From: Vibrio penaeicida
GTDB taxonomy: Bacteria > Pseudomonadota > Gammaproteobacteria > Enterobacterales > Vibrionaceae
Reading direction: 5' to 3'
DNA length: 64,000 nt
Assembly (NCBI RefSeq): GCF_002933855.1
Contig: NZ_BFAQ01000027.1
Coordinates: forward strand, 23,259-87,258
This document shows, one piece after another, positions 1-8,230 of the stretch; positions within the stretch are counted from its first letter, which is position 1, and each line of letters begins with the position of its first letter. The notes under the pieces are model-generated. The model was not told the origin of the DNA and did not search any database. It saw only the letters and a list, made by a program, of their open reading frames with translations. The position numbers and the translations under genes are program-made.

Positions 1-63
1 GACAACTCTGTCTACTTTTGTCAAACTCTTTTTGTCTTCACTTTGAAACCACGTCGGTGAGTT

Positions 64-615
64 ATGAGTAAAAAACGTCAACTGCTGATCGATACCGCGC
101 TCGATCTTTTCTACCATCAGGGCATTCATGAGATTGGTATTAATGAAGTTTTAAAAGTGTCTGGCATCGCCAAAAGGACGCTTTACAGCCATTTTGAAAG
201 CAAAGACGCGTTGATTCTTGCCGCATTAGAGCAAAGGCATTCACGCTTTATGCAGTGGTTAGAGGTGTTATTACAAAAGGCAGAATCCGATCAAGAATTG
301 ATTGATGATTTATTTGATGGTTTAGCGCAATGGTTTAACGGAAATGCAAAAAGTTTAGGCAAGTTTAGAGGCTGCTTTTTTATCAATACCTCTGCGGAAT
401 TCAGTAACATTGAGAGCGACATTCTGCAGTATTGCACCTTCCACAAAAGGGAAGTAAAACAACTCATCGAAAGCAAACTCAGTAATGAAAACCCCCACCT
501 CCTCGATGCAATCTGCATTATGAAGGAAGGTGCAATTACCACCGCCCACATGACTCACCAAGGCACCGAAGTGTGTGCAAAAAGCAAAGCTGTTTTAAAG
601 GTACTTTGTTCTTAA
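64..615 (+). CDS. TetR/AcrR family transcriptional regulator
   Basis: A 183-residue DNA-binding repressor-type protein. Residues 1-50 hold a typical TetR helix-turn-helix, with the IGINEVLKVSGIAKRTLYSH segment matching the family pattern in which the recognition helix precedes a conserved Tyr-x-His/Phe-F. The rest is helical and variable, as expected of a ligand-binding domain; it has two Cys (GCFF and YCTF regions), so a redox or electrophile ligand is possible but unproven. The ATG lies only 63 bases into the window, so its promoter and any divergent target lie at or beyond the left edge. The downstream gene is convergent and not co-transcribed. Family confident; ligand unknown. Confidence 0.85.
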   Translation: MSKKRQLLIDTALDLFYHQGIHEIGINEVLKVSGIAKRTLYSHFESKDALILAALEQRHSRFMQWLEVLLQKAESDQELIDDLFDGLAQWFNGNAKSLGKFRGCFFINTSAEFSNIESDILQYCTFHKREVKQLIESKLSNENPHLLDAICIMKEGAITTAHMTHQGTEVCAKSKAVLKVLCS

Positions 616-651
616 TAACACAATATATTTTAGTTTCTCGATGGTTTCTGA

Positions 652-684
652 TGAAAAAAGAAAAGCAACCAATTACTGGCTGCT
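652..684 (-). terminator. Rho-independent terminator of the alpha/beta hydrolase
   Basis: Read on the minus strand, AGCAGCCA and TGGTTGCT (664-671 and 677-684) pair over 8 bp with one G-U and a 5-base loop, followed by a T-rich run (CTTTTCTTTTTTC). It sits 30 bases past the stop of the minus-strand hydrolase. Confidence 0.6.
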
Positions 685-715
685 CTTAATTTAATCAGTT
701 ATGAAGTGCGAGCAA

Positions 716-1663
716 TTAGAATTCCGCGGAAAAAGATAAAAACGACTCAGCGGTTTCTGAAAGGGCTTCTACCATAGGTAGATGGCCGACGTTAGGGGCG
801 ATATCCAGTTGGGCATGCGGGATAACTTGCTTTAAAACCGACGCACCCGAAACGTGCAGCACTCTGTCTTGCTCGCCCCATGTGATCAGTACCGAACCAC
901 TGTAATTTTCTAAAACACTATCCAACGGCAAATCAGGGTGAGGCTCGCCATTTTTCATTCGGTGTATTTGCTCGAAGATTTTGGTGTTTATCTCGACTCT
1001 TTCTTTCGCTTTACCTGCTAAATGGTGCACGATGGGAGAAGGGATAAATGGCGCTTCAACAAACAAAAAATCAAGCAGATCCATAAACTCGGCTTCTGTT
1101 CTGGGTAAGACTATTGGGTTAAGCCCTTTCTTGGTGGCAGCAAACATCTCGCTAACCTCCGATCCTTCTACGCCAAAGGGGCTAATAAGCCATAAGTGTT
1201 CCACTGTATTGGAGTATTGAGCTGCAAAGTTCCCAGCTATGTATCCACCCATTGAGCTGCCAGCTAGATTAAACTCTGTGAGGTTCAAAGCCTCTGTTAT
1301 TCGCTTTACCCTTTTAACTTGTGAGAGCACATCATAATCCAACGCAATGTTTTGCGTGCTGTTCCCAAAGCCTGGTAAATCAATCGCAATAACATCAAAG
1401 TCGCCCACGAGATCGCCAGATATTCGAACCCAGTTATCTTTATCTGCGCCAAAACCATGAAGTAACACGAGCGGAGGACCGCTTCCCCCACGAAGGTATT
1501 CGATATCGAGTTCACCCACTTGGATTTGCTTAAGCTCTAGACCTGCCATGCTTCGCTCAGCATTTGCCACATATCGAAAGAGTGTCGAAATCGGCGTAAC
1601 CGCATAGGCAATGATGGCAATTAACACGAACCCCGAGAACGACAGTAGAAGGATTTTTTTCAT
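716..1663 (-). CDS. Alpha/beta-hydrolase fold protein, membrane-anchored or exported
   Basis: A serine hydrolase of the alpha/beta fold, about 315 residues from the chosen start. The ATG at 1663 is preferred over an upstream ATG at 1693 because it is preceded by AAGGGG and begins a clean N-terminal hydrophobic segment (MKKILLLSFSGFVLIAIIAY) that would act as signal peptide or anchor. Visible fold marks are the oxyanion-loop HGFGADKDNW, the nucleophile elbow GSSMGG, an acid in WGEQDRVL and the C-terminal His in VGHLPMVE, so the triad is complete. This pattern is shared by esterases, lipases and C-C hydrolases; the substrate cannot be told. It is monocistronic, between a convergent TetR gene and a co-directional acetyltransferase. 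Confidence 0.8.
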   Translation of the reverse strand: MKKILLLSFSGFVLIAIIAYAVTPISTLFRYVANAERSMAGLELKQIQVGELDIEYLRGGSGPPLVLLHGFGADKDNWVRISGDLVGDFDVIAIDLPGFGNSTQNIALDYDVLSQVKRVKRITEALNLTEFNLAGSSMGGYIAGNFAAQYSNTVEHLWLISPFGVEGSEVSEMFAATKKGLNPIVLPRTEAEFMDLLDFLFVEAPFIPSPIVHHLAGKAKERVEINTKIFEQIHRMKNGEPHPDLPLDSVLENYSGSVLITWGEQDRVLHVSGASVLKQVIPHAQLDIAPNVGHLPMVEALSETAESFLSFSAEF

Positions 1664-1734
1664 GCCATGGTTCCCCTTTTGCATCGAACACACACATTAC
1701 CGCTATTCCGTTGCACAGAACAACCCGGGCGAGG

Positions 1735-2319
1735 CTAAATGGGTTTTAGCGCACTTTGTTGTCGGTGGTCTTCAGCATTCAGCGCTTTGATTACTTTTGC
1801 GGGCGTCCCACCTACAAGAGTATCCGGCGCGACATCTTTGGTCACAACTGAGCCTGCTGCAACCACTGAGCGCGCTCCAATGGTCACGCCTTGGCAAATC
1901 ACGACATTTCCCCCAATCCATACATCATCTTCAACGACAATGGGTAAACAGGTAATCTCCCATTTTTTGCGTTTCTGGTATTCAAGAGGATGTGTTGGGG
2001 TGTAAAACTGAGTATTGGGCCCAACTAAGACGTTATTACCAATGGTAATTGGGGCGTTGTCTAACATCGTTACGCCCATGTTTAAAAACGTATCGCACCC
2101 AATAGATATTGTTTTTCCATACTCACAAAGAAAAGGAGGGCAGATAATACTGTTTTCCCCTACCCGCTTAAGCAGTTTAACCACGTAAGGTTTGCCTGCT
2201 TCGAACTGCGTGTGGTTAATTTTTTGAAGTAATTCGAACGCGTTGTTTCTCAGTTCATCAAATTCTGGGCTTAAAGCGTCATAATCGGCACCCGAACACA
2301 TCTTTTCAAATTCAGTCAT
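1735..2319 (-). CDS. Hexapeptide-repeat O-acetyltransferase, maltose/galactoside type
   Basis: An acetyl-CoA-dependent sugar O-acetyltransferase of the left-handed beta-helix class (Maa/LacA/NodL group), about 194 residues. The N-terminal part (YDALSPEFDELRNNAFELLQKIN) matches the maltose acetyltransferase N-terminal domain. The C-terminal half carries hexapeptide turns such as IGNNVLVGPNTQFYTPTHPL, with the His of TPTHPL at the catalytic position, then VVEDDVWIGGNVVI and GVTIGARSVVAAGSVVTKDV. The ATG at 2319 is chosen because the extra upstream residues of the longer frame are not family-like. In E. coli these enzymes acetylate non-metabolised sugars; the substrate here is unknown. It follows the mtl operon on the same strand, separated by about 140 bases. 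Confidence 0.85.
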   Translation of the reverse strand: MTEFEKMCSGADYDALSPEFDELRNNAFELLQKINHTQFEAGKPYVVKLLKRVGENSIICPPFLCEYGKTISIGCDTFLNMGVTMLDNAPITIGNNVLVGPNTQFYTPTHPLEYQKRKKWEITCLPIVVEDDVWIGGNVVICQGVTIGARSVVAAGSVVTKDVAPDTLVGGTPAKVIKALNAEDHRQQSALKPI

Positions 2320-2462
2320 AACGATCACCATCATTGTCAGCAATATGGCATTATAGGCAATTGAGTGCTCAATAATATCGACCACGTCAATTTAACGGCT
2401 AGCCATTATTATCCGATATGTTGAGCGACACATAGTCCTTACTTTTATATGCTTAAGTGATT

Positions 2463-2993
2463 TTAGAATGGGCTTTCTTTGTTAAGTTCATTGCAGATTT
2501 CGACTATGGCTAGTGATAGCCCCGACTTAACGATTTGCTGCTGACGCTGAAGTTGTAGTTGATAGAACTCTACGTCGATATCATCGTCTGGCTCACTGAT
2601 TTCTAATTGCGCTATACCCACATTCTTAAGTAGATGAAGCTTTTTAACGGCGTGAAGAACACTTGGATCGGTGAACACGTATTCGCGTGAATCACTACTA
2701 AGTTCGTTTTTAAGTTTTATGATGCCCTCGATGTCATGATAAATCTCATCAGATAACACCCCCAACCCAAACAACAACTTTAAGCGCACCGATAGATCAC
2801 CTAATGGTCCTGAATCCTGTAGTAATGGACCCACAACTGATTGCACTGCGAAGTTGTCTTTACGAAAAATTCGCTGTATCAAGCCGTCGATCGAATCATT
2901 AAATACATCGACTGCTGTAATAAAAAAGCCTCGCACCGATGGGGCGCTGTTTAATCGCTCAATAATCTCGGTTTCGTTGACGATATCTTCCAT
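2463..2993 (-). CDS. mtlR: Mannitol operon repressor MtlR
   Basis: A 176-residue MtlR family protein, third gene of the mtlA-mtlD-mtlR locus. In E. coli and Vibrio MtlR lowers expression of the mannitol operon; the family is all-helical and has no classical helix-turn-helix, so its direct DNA binding is debated. Family-typical features are RGFFITAVDVFNDSIDGLI at residues 21-39, VGPLLQDSGPLGDLSVRLKL at about 54-73 and GVLSDEIYHDIEGIIKLKNE at about 77-96. It starts 53 bases after the mtlD stop, separated by a 6-bp GC-rich hairpin (3024-3038) that may reduce read-through. Identification rests on sequence and position and is confident. Confidence 0.93.
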   Translation of the reverse strand: MEDIVNETEIIERLNSAPSVRGFFITAVDVFNDSIDGLIQRIFRKDNFAVQSVVGPLLQDSGPLGDLSVRLKLLFGLGVLSDEIYHDIEGIIKLKNELSSDSREYVFTDPSVLHAVKKLHLLKNVGIAQLEISEPDDDIDVEFYQLQLQRQQQIVKSGLSLAIVEICNELNKESPF

Positions 2994-3023
2994 ATACTGA
3001 ATACTTTTTTAATTATTATATAA

Positions 3024-3038
3024 GGGAGCTAGGCTCCC
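3024..3038 (-). terminator. Small intercistronic hairpin between mtlD and mtlR
   Basis: GGGAGC (3024-3029) and GCTCCC (3033-3038) form a perfect 6-bp stem with a 3-base loop. On the minus strand it is followed by an A/T-only tract (TTATATAATAATT), not a clean T-run, so it is a weak terminator or a 3' stabiliser that may attenuate mtlR relative to mtlD. Confidence 0.4.
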
Positions 3039-3046
3039 CAAGTAAA

Positions 3047-4195
3047 TCAAAGTTGGTTGTAGCATGCTTCAATTTTTGCGGCTTCAACGCTATTTTCTGC
3101 AAGCCCAGTGTGTGTCATCAATGCTTTTTTCACACCCACTTCCTTTATCAACTTTTGTAGCTCCACAGCTTGTGAATCTGTGTCGTTAGTGTACTTCAAT
3201 GCGGCGGCAATCCCTTTCAAAATTGCTTGGTTTTCAGAGCCATACTCTATTGTACCGAGTAAAGGCTTCACTAATCTATCATTTGGACCTAATTTTCGAA
3301 TGGGTTGACGTCCTACACGATCAACTTCATCCATCAGGTATGGGTTAGCAAAGCGACTCAAAATTTTGTCAATGTAAGCGTTATGCATGTCGCGATCGAA
3401 ACCATAACGTCTGATCAGTACTTCTCCACTTTCATGCATTGCTTGTTTCACTTGTGCATGAATGTCGGGATCTTCAATTGCTTCTCGGATGGTTCGATGC
3501 CCCTTCAAACAACCTAAATATGCGGTAATGCAGTGACCTGTATTGAGCGTAAACAGTTTACGTTCTACGAATGCCATTAGGTTGTCGGTTTTTTCCATCC
3601 CTGCAATTTCTGGGACTTCACCTTTAAACTGCTGTTCATCTACAATCCACTCGCTAAAACTTTCTACCGTCACATCAAGAAGATCGTCGTTTGCCGCCCC
3701 AGTTGGTGGAACGATGCGGTCTACGGCAGAATCGACAAAGCCAACAAGCTTATCGGCTTTGGCATGCAGCGAGGCATCTAGATGACTGTACACTTCGCCT
3801 TTTAGGTGTGTTGTACCACGAACCATGTTTTCGCATGCAATGATGTTAAGTGGTGCCTCGTTACCTGCTTCTAGCCGCTTGGAAATACCTGTCGCGATGG
3901 TTTTCGCTATTATGTCTAAAACGTTTGGACCTACGGCCGTCGTTACCAAATCGGTTTTCACTATTCTATCAATCACATCTTCACTCGCTGAATTAACAGC
4001 AGTTACATGCGTAACAGTATCGATTTGGCACTCAGTGCCGACAACTTTTACTTTGTATTCTTGTTTGTGGCTAAGTTGATCAACCAGCGGTACATCAACG
4101 TCTGCAAAGGTAACTTCGACTTCTGCGTCAGCCAGTAGTTTGCCGATAAACCCCCGACCGATATTACCTGCGCCAAAGTGAACTGCATTTTTCAT
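3047..4195 (-). CDS. mtlD: Mannitol-1-phosphate 5-dehydrogenase
   Basis: Oxidises mannitol 1-phosphate, delivered by MtlA, to fructose 6-phosphate using NAD+ in the cytoplasm. The 382-residue length equals that of E. coli MtlD. The N-terminus has the Rossmann nucleotide-binding motif HFGAGNIGRGFIG (residues 6-18), and the polyol dehydrogenase signature appears as RKLFTLNTGHCITAYLG (about residues 212-228) with the conserved Lys, Asn and His. MVRGTTHLK near residue 124 and IVPPTGA near residue 161 are further family segments. It lies 110 bases after mtlA on the same strand with a 9-bp hairpin between them. No frameshift or missing motif is visible. Confidence 0.96.
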   Translation of the reverse strand: MKNAVHFGAGNIGRGFIGKLLADAEVEVTFADVDVPLVDQLSHKQEYKVKVVGTECQIDTVTHVTAVNSASEDVIDRIVKTDLVTTAVGPNVLDIIAKTIATGISKRLEAGNEAPLNIIACENMVRGTTHLKGEVYSHLDASLHAKADKLVGFVDSAVDRIVPPTGAANDDLLDVTVESFSEWIVDEQQFKGEVPEIAGMEKTDNLMAFVERKLFTLNTGHCITAYLGCLKGHRTIREAIEDPDIHAQVKQAMHESGEVLIRRYGFDRDMHNAYIDKILSRFANPYLMDEVDRVGRQPIRKLGPNDRLVKPLLGTIEYGSENQAILKGIAAALKYTNDTDSQAVELQKLIKEVGVKKALMTHTGLAENSVEAAKIEACYNQL

Positions 4196-4243
4196 AACTT
4201 TTACCTACCAATGTCTGAAATTTAACTTCTCGGTCCTAGCGTG

Positions 4244-4274
4244 AGGTCGGCTATATAGGGATTACAGCCGACCT
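4244..4274 (-). other. 9-bp intercistronic hairpin between mtlA and mtlD
   Basis: AGGTCGGCT (4244-4252) and AGCCGACCT (4266-4274) are perfect complements around a 13-base loop. There is no T-run on the minus strand, so this is more likely a processing or 3'-end-stabilising stem than a terminator. It may allow unequal levels of mtlA and mtlD mRNA. Confidence 0.5.
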
Positions 4275-4305
4275 TAATTTGCTCGGGAGCCGTTTAAAAG
4301 AGTAA

Positions 4306-6258
4306 TTATGCTGCTTGTGGTGCACCTAAAATGTTCAGAATTTCTTCCACATCGTTGGTGCTCGTTAGCTTCTCTATTGCTTCAGGATCATCGAGTGCAT
4401 TTGTAATGGTAGTAATCACTTGAATGTGCTCGTCGTTTTTGGCTGCAATACCGATAACCAGTTTCGCTATATCGTCTTTATCTTCGGTAAATTGGATGCC
4501 CGATGGGTATTGGCAAATAACAATGCCTGTTTTCTTTACCCGATCTTTTGCATCTACAGTGCCATGAGGCACCGCAATAGACTCACCAAGGTAAGTAGGA
4601 ACCAGAGCTTCACGCTCAAACATTGCATCTACGTATTCTGGTTCTGCGTAACCTAGCTCAACGAGTTTATTGCCTGCAAATCGAATTGCTTGTTCTTTAT
4701 CAGTCGCCGTTAAACCTAGGTAAATATTTTCATGTTGAATTTGGAATACTGAAGGCTGCTGCGGCTCAAAACTATCATCGTTAGCAGCGAGTACCGACAC
4801 TTTGACTAACTGGTCGTCGTTAGCTGCACGTTGTTTTTGCGAAGCCAACAGTTTAATAACCAGTTGATTGTACATTTCGCTGTCTAGGAAATTAGAAAGT
4901 GAAATGTGGTGTGCATTTGGAGCATGCTTACGTGCACGATCCGTTAGATCTTTATGAGTAATCACGATATCGGCACTCTCAGGTAGGCTATTAATAGCGA
5001 GGTTGGTTACTTTGATGTCTAAGCCAGCGTCTAGCACCTTCTTGCGCAACATGCTTGCCCCCATAGCACTTGACCCCATGCCAGCATCACACGCAACAAT
5101 AACGCTTTGGACGGTTGCAAGGTCTACTTCATTGTTGTTTTGCTTCTGTACCACCCCACCGTTTTTAGATGCAGATTTCATATCCTTTATCTGTGAAGTT
5201 GCTTTTTCTAATGCTGCTTCATCTCCATCTTCTTCTGTCGACGTTTGTGTCTTCATAAGGAGTGCTGCCACTGCAAATGACACGCCTGTAGCAGATGCGA
5301 TTGAAGCCAATACACCCACAACCGATCCTTTTTGAACCATCAACAATATGGCGAAGATTGAACCAGGTGACGCTGGAGACACGAGACCCGCATTGAACAT
5401 TGTTAAAACGAATACACCTGTCATTCCACCTGCAATAGCAGCCAAGATTAAGCGTGGGTTCATTAAAATGTACGGGAAATAAATCTCGTGAATACCACCA
5501 AAGAAGTGGATGATTGACGCGCCACCAGCGGTTTGACGTGCAGTACCTTTACCAAACACCATATAGGCTAAAAGGATCCCTAAGCCAGGACCTGGGTTTG
5601 CTTCGATAAGAAAGAAGATTGATTGCCCAGCTTCTGAAGCTTGCTGAATTCCTAAAGGAGAAAAAATACCGTGGTTTATTGCATTGTTTAGAAATAGGAT
5701 TTTCGCAGGTTCTACAAATATGGAAGTTAGTGGCAGTAGATGCGCTGAAACTAAGAAGTTAACGCCAGCTGCTAAGCCACCCGAAAGGATTTTTACAAAT
5801 GGACCAATGAAGTAGAAAGCGAGAATCGCGCAAAGCATGCCAATAATGCCAGCAGAAAAGTTGTTCACCAACATTTCGAAGCCGCTCTTTACTTTGCCAT
5901 CGATGTAATTGTCGAACTTTTTAATAGCCCAGCCGCCCATAGGGCCGACCATCATTGCCCCCATAAACATAGGGATGTCAGTACCGACAATCACTCCCAT
6001 TGTTGTGATGGCACCAACTATCGCACCGCGATCGCCTCCAACTAGTTTACCCCCCGTGTAGCCAATAAGCAGCGGAAGCAGGTATGTGATCATAGGACCA
6101 ACCATAGATGCTAGCGTTTCATTTGGTAACCATCCGGTAGGGATGAATAAGGCGGTAATAAAGCCCCACGCGATGAACGCGCCTATGTTAGGCATTACCA
6201 TATTTGACAGAAAACGACCAAAATTTTGTATCTTGATCTTAGTATCAGGTGATATCAT
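4306..6258 (-). CDS. mtlA: PTS mannitol-specific EIICBA permease
   Basis: Imports and phosphorylates mannitol to mannitol 1-phosphate at the inner membrane using phosphate from HPr. The 650-residue protein has the full C-B-A order of E. coli MtlA. The start at 6258 (MISPDTKIKIQNFGRFL) is chosen over an open frame reaching 6357, since family members begin here and GGGAAC precedes the ATG. EIIC spans about residues 1-340 with the GGIHEIYFPY substrate motif (Glu near 258). EIIB follows with the phosphorylated Cys390 in VACDAGMGSSAMG. EIIA covers about residues 508-650 with the active His565 in GESIAVPHGT. It is the first gene of the operon, with about 700 bases of upstream regulatory DNA holding CRP-like sites. 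Confidence 0.96.
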   Translation of the reverse strand: MISPDTKIKIQNFGRFLSNMVMPNIGAFIAWGFITALFIPTGWLPNETLASMVGPMITYLLPLLIGYTGGKLVGGDRGAIVGAITTMGVIVGTDIPMFMGAMMVGPMGGWAIKKFDNYIDGKVKSGFEMLVNNFSAGIIGMLCAILAFYFIGPFVKILSGGLAAGVNFLVSAHLLPLTSIFVEPAKILFLNNAINHGIFSPLGIQQASEAGQSIFFLIEANPGPGLGILLAYMVFGKGTARQTAGGASIIHFFGGIHEIYFPYILMNPRLILAAIAGGMTGVFVLTMFNAGLVSPASPGSIFAILLMVQKGSVVGVLASIASATGVSFAVAALLMKTQTSTEEDGDEAALEKATSQIKDMKSASKNGGVVQKQNNNEVDLATVQSVIVACDAGMGSSAMGASMLRKKVLDAGLDIKVTNLAINSLPESADIVITHKDLTDRARKHAPNAHHISLSNFLDSEMYNQLVIKLLASQKQRAANDDQLVKVSVLAANDDSFEPQQPSVFQIQHENIYLGLTATDKEQAIRFAGNKLVELGYAEPEYVDAMFEREALVPTYLGESIAVPHGTVDAKDRVKKTGIVICQYPSGIQFTEDKDDIAKLVIGIAAKNDEHIQVITTITNALDDPEAIEKLTSTNDVEEILNILGAPQAA

Positions 6259-6546
6259 AACTGTTCCCGTTCGATGTTCTGATGAATATTGTTGAATTAA
6301 ACGGTTCGCCAAAACCGCTTGTTTGATTATTTTGCACTCAATCAAACTATCACACATTTCCGAATCAGAACTGACAACGGGGTTTTTGCAGTACGCATCA
6401 CAAATTATTAATACAAGTGAAACATTTAAGTGATCTATCGCAACAAATCAGCTTGTAACTTAAAAACAAATACCTATTTTTATATTTGTCAATATAAATC
6501 AATTTGACAAATGTCTCATTTCATTAAATCTGAAATCAATTTTATT

Positions 6547-6562
6547 AGTGACGCAAATCACT
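6547..6562. promoter_or_regulatory. CRP-like binding site 1
   Basis: AGTGA-CGCAAA-TCACT is a palindrome with the CRP spacing (half-sites TGTGA/TCACA separated by 6 bases). It lies about 290 bp upstream of mtlA, consistent with cAMP-CRP activation of a PTS sugar operon. Confidence 0.6.
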
Positions 6563-6597
6563 ATTTATTTATTTTTCATCTCGAATTTAACCCCATA

Positions 6598-6613
6598 AGT
6601 GATATGTATCACA
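6598..6613. promoter_or_regulatory. CRP-like binding site 2
   Basis: AGTGA-TATGTA-TCACA has the consensus right half-site and one mismatch in the left, spaced by 6 bases. It lies 51 bp from site 1, centre to centre. Multiple CRP sites upstream of mtlA are known in E. coli. Confidence 0.6.
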
Positions 6614-6964
6614 CTGAACCCAGTAATACTCGGCGAATTAACATTGATATTCGTCACGCATATCTAATTGTGAAATTTAATAACAGAAATTGCTCACCGA
6701 GGGTTATGGGCGAATGAGCACGGAATAACCTATCTAGCAGGGTGCGATATTAATGGTGTTTAAAAAAATTCGCGGCAATGTTATCGATAGGCTCAAAGAA
6801 ACAGGCTTTTCTTCTAATAACGTACTTCGCTAGTTTTTTGTAAACTTTATAAAAATGCGAAGCAATACCTAACATTAACAAAGCTTAACCATTCTCCAAT
6901 GGCAATCTTTTTCTTAGGTGTAAGACACTGGCACCACTTAATAAAAACGACAACCGGTGTCTGT

Positions 6965-8170
6965 ATGGCTACGTCATCTTTACGTCCGTTACCTTTGCTG
7001 ACTCCACTTCGAGGTTTTGCAGCCTTGTTTGTGGTGCTCTATCACGCGCGGCTTGTTTTATTCCCTCAATGGAAATCCCCCATTGCGGATTACACATACT
7101 TCCTTGAAAGGGGCTACATCTGGGTCGATCTGTTTTTCATCCTAAGCGGTTATGTGATGATCCATGTTTATCGGAATACATTCAAAGATGGGGTAACGCT
7201 CTCCAATTGGCGTGAGTTTATGTGGCTCCGTTTCAGTCGTATTTACCCCTTGTTCCTTGTTACTCTATTAACGCTTATTGTTTGGGAAAGCTTCAAAGCC
7301 AGTGAAGGCATTCTGTTTTATGCTGGTCCTTTGGCAGAAAGCTGGGGGCTCGCTGGGCAAGCACCATTTGAAGGACCTTATAACCGTGGCGATGCTATTC
7401 TTTCAAACTTACTTATGCTGCAAAGCATGGAAACGTCTGGTGGGCTGAGTTGGAACATATCGTCGTGGTCACTCAGTATCGAGTGGCTAGTGTACTTGTG
7501 CTTCCCTGCTATGGCACTTTTGTTGCTCAAGCCTTTTGGCAGAAGCTATGGTATCCCAATTATTTCATTGATAATGATTTACTCCTTGGTAGCGCAATCA
7601 AACAGTTTGGATCATACCAAGTCTGCGGAAGCATTAGTGCGAGGCGTAAGTGGGTTTATGTTGGGCACGTGGATGTGCAGCAGCGTCAATAACAGCTGGA
7701 TGGCAAGGTGTCAGGGCGGATTCTGGGTTTGGGCAATGGTTGCAGGTGTGGTGTTTTCTATGCACTTTCGTTCAAGCCAGCTTTCCCTTATGTCGACTTA
7801 CGTTTTTATGACCTTGCTGGTGGGTATTTCTGCTGCTCAAGTGCAACCAAAGCAAGTGTTAATTCGAATATTGGATAACCGATTCACTCAATTTCTGGGT
7901 GATATTTCTTACTCTGTTTACCTATGGCACGCCGTGCTGTTACTTGCGGGCACGGAAGTGATTCATTACATTGCTCCTGAAAAGCTGGCGTGGTGGTACG
8001 AACAAACATCTTGGACAGCCGGGCTAATCGGCATCACTTTATTCCTTACCATTACCGTTGTCGTGTCTACTTTGAGTTACTACGGTATCGAGCGCCCAGC
8101 CCAACGTTTGTTGCGAGGAAAAAGCAAAGAAAAGCGTTCAAAATTGACAAAAGCCTCAGCGGATAGCTAA
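6965..8170 (+). CDS. Acyltransferase 3 family membrane protein
   Basis: An integral membrane acyltransferase (Acyl_transf_3; OafA/NodX/ExoZ group) of about 401 residues. These enzymes transfer acetyl or other acyl groups to surface glycans or other acceptors at the inner membrane. Family marks are LLTPLRGFAALFVVLYHARLV at the N-terminus (Arg and His of the R-G-x-A...H motif), WVDLFFILSGYVM, and WLRFSRIYPLFL, followed by about ten hydrophobic segments ending in YGIERPAQRLLR. The ATG at 6965 is chosen because it places this motif near the N-terminus; its ribosome-binding site is weak. The C-terminal tail is Lys-rich. Acceptor unknown: no glycan cluster flanks it. Confidence 0.85.
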   Translation: MATSSLRPLPLLTPLRGFAALFVVLYHARLVLFPQWKSPIADYTYFLERGYIWVDLFFILSGYVMIHVYRNTFKDGVTLSNWREFMWLRFSRIYPLFLVTLLTLIVWESFKASEGILFYAGPLAESWGLAGQAPFEGPYNRGDAILSNLLMLQSMETSGGLSWNISSWSLSIEWLVYLCFPAMALLLLKPFGRSYGIPIISLIMIYSLVAQSNSLDHTKSAEALVRGVSGFMLGTWMCSSVNNSWMARCQGGFWVWAMVAGVVFSMHFRSSQLSLMSTYVFMTLLVGISAAQVQPKQVLIRILDNRFTQFLGDISYSVYLWHAVLLLAGTEVIHYIAPEKLAWWYEQTSWTAGLIGITLFLTITVVVSTLSYYGIERPAQRLLRGKSKEKRSKLTKASADS

Positions 8171-8192
8171 GGCGTGTCGCCCCATCAAAATA

Positions 8193-8214
8193 GAGGCAGC
8201 AACTAGGCTGCCTC
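8193..8214. terminator. Bidirectional terminator
   Basis: GAGGCAGC (8193-8200) pairs perfectly with GCTGCCTC (8207-8214) around a 6-base loop between two convergent genes. T-rich bases follow on both strands, more clearly on the minus strand (TATTTTG). Confidence 0.65.
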
Positions 8215-8230
8215 ATAATTGGGTTTTACA

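Larger units (their letters stand above)
6259..6964. promoter_or_regulatory. mtlA upstream regulatory region
   Basis: A gap of about 700 bases between divergent mtlA and an acyltransferase gene. It holds two CRP-like palindromes (listed separately), a 9-bp inverted repeat ATTTGTCAA/TTGACAAAT at 6484-6492 and 6504-6512 that contains TTGACA-like -35 hexamers on both strands, and a small stem CGGTT/AACCG near 6302-6318 followed by a T-rich stretch on the plus strand. In V. cholerae the mtlA 5' UTR is targeted by a cis-antisense sRNA, MtlS; its position would correspond to the plus strand here, but I cannot prove a homologue from sequence alone. Confidence 0.5.
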
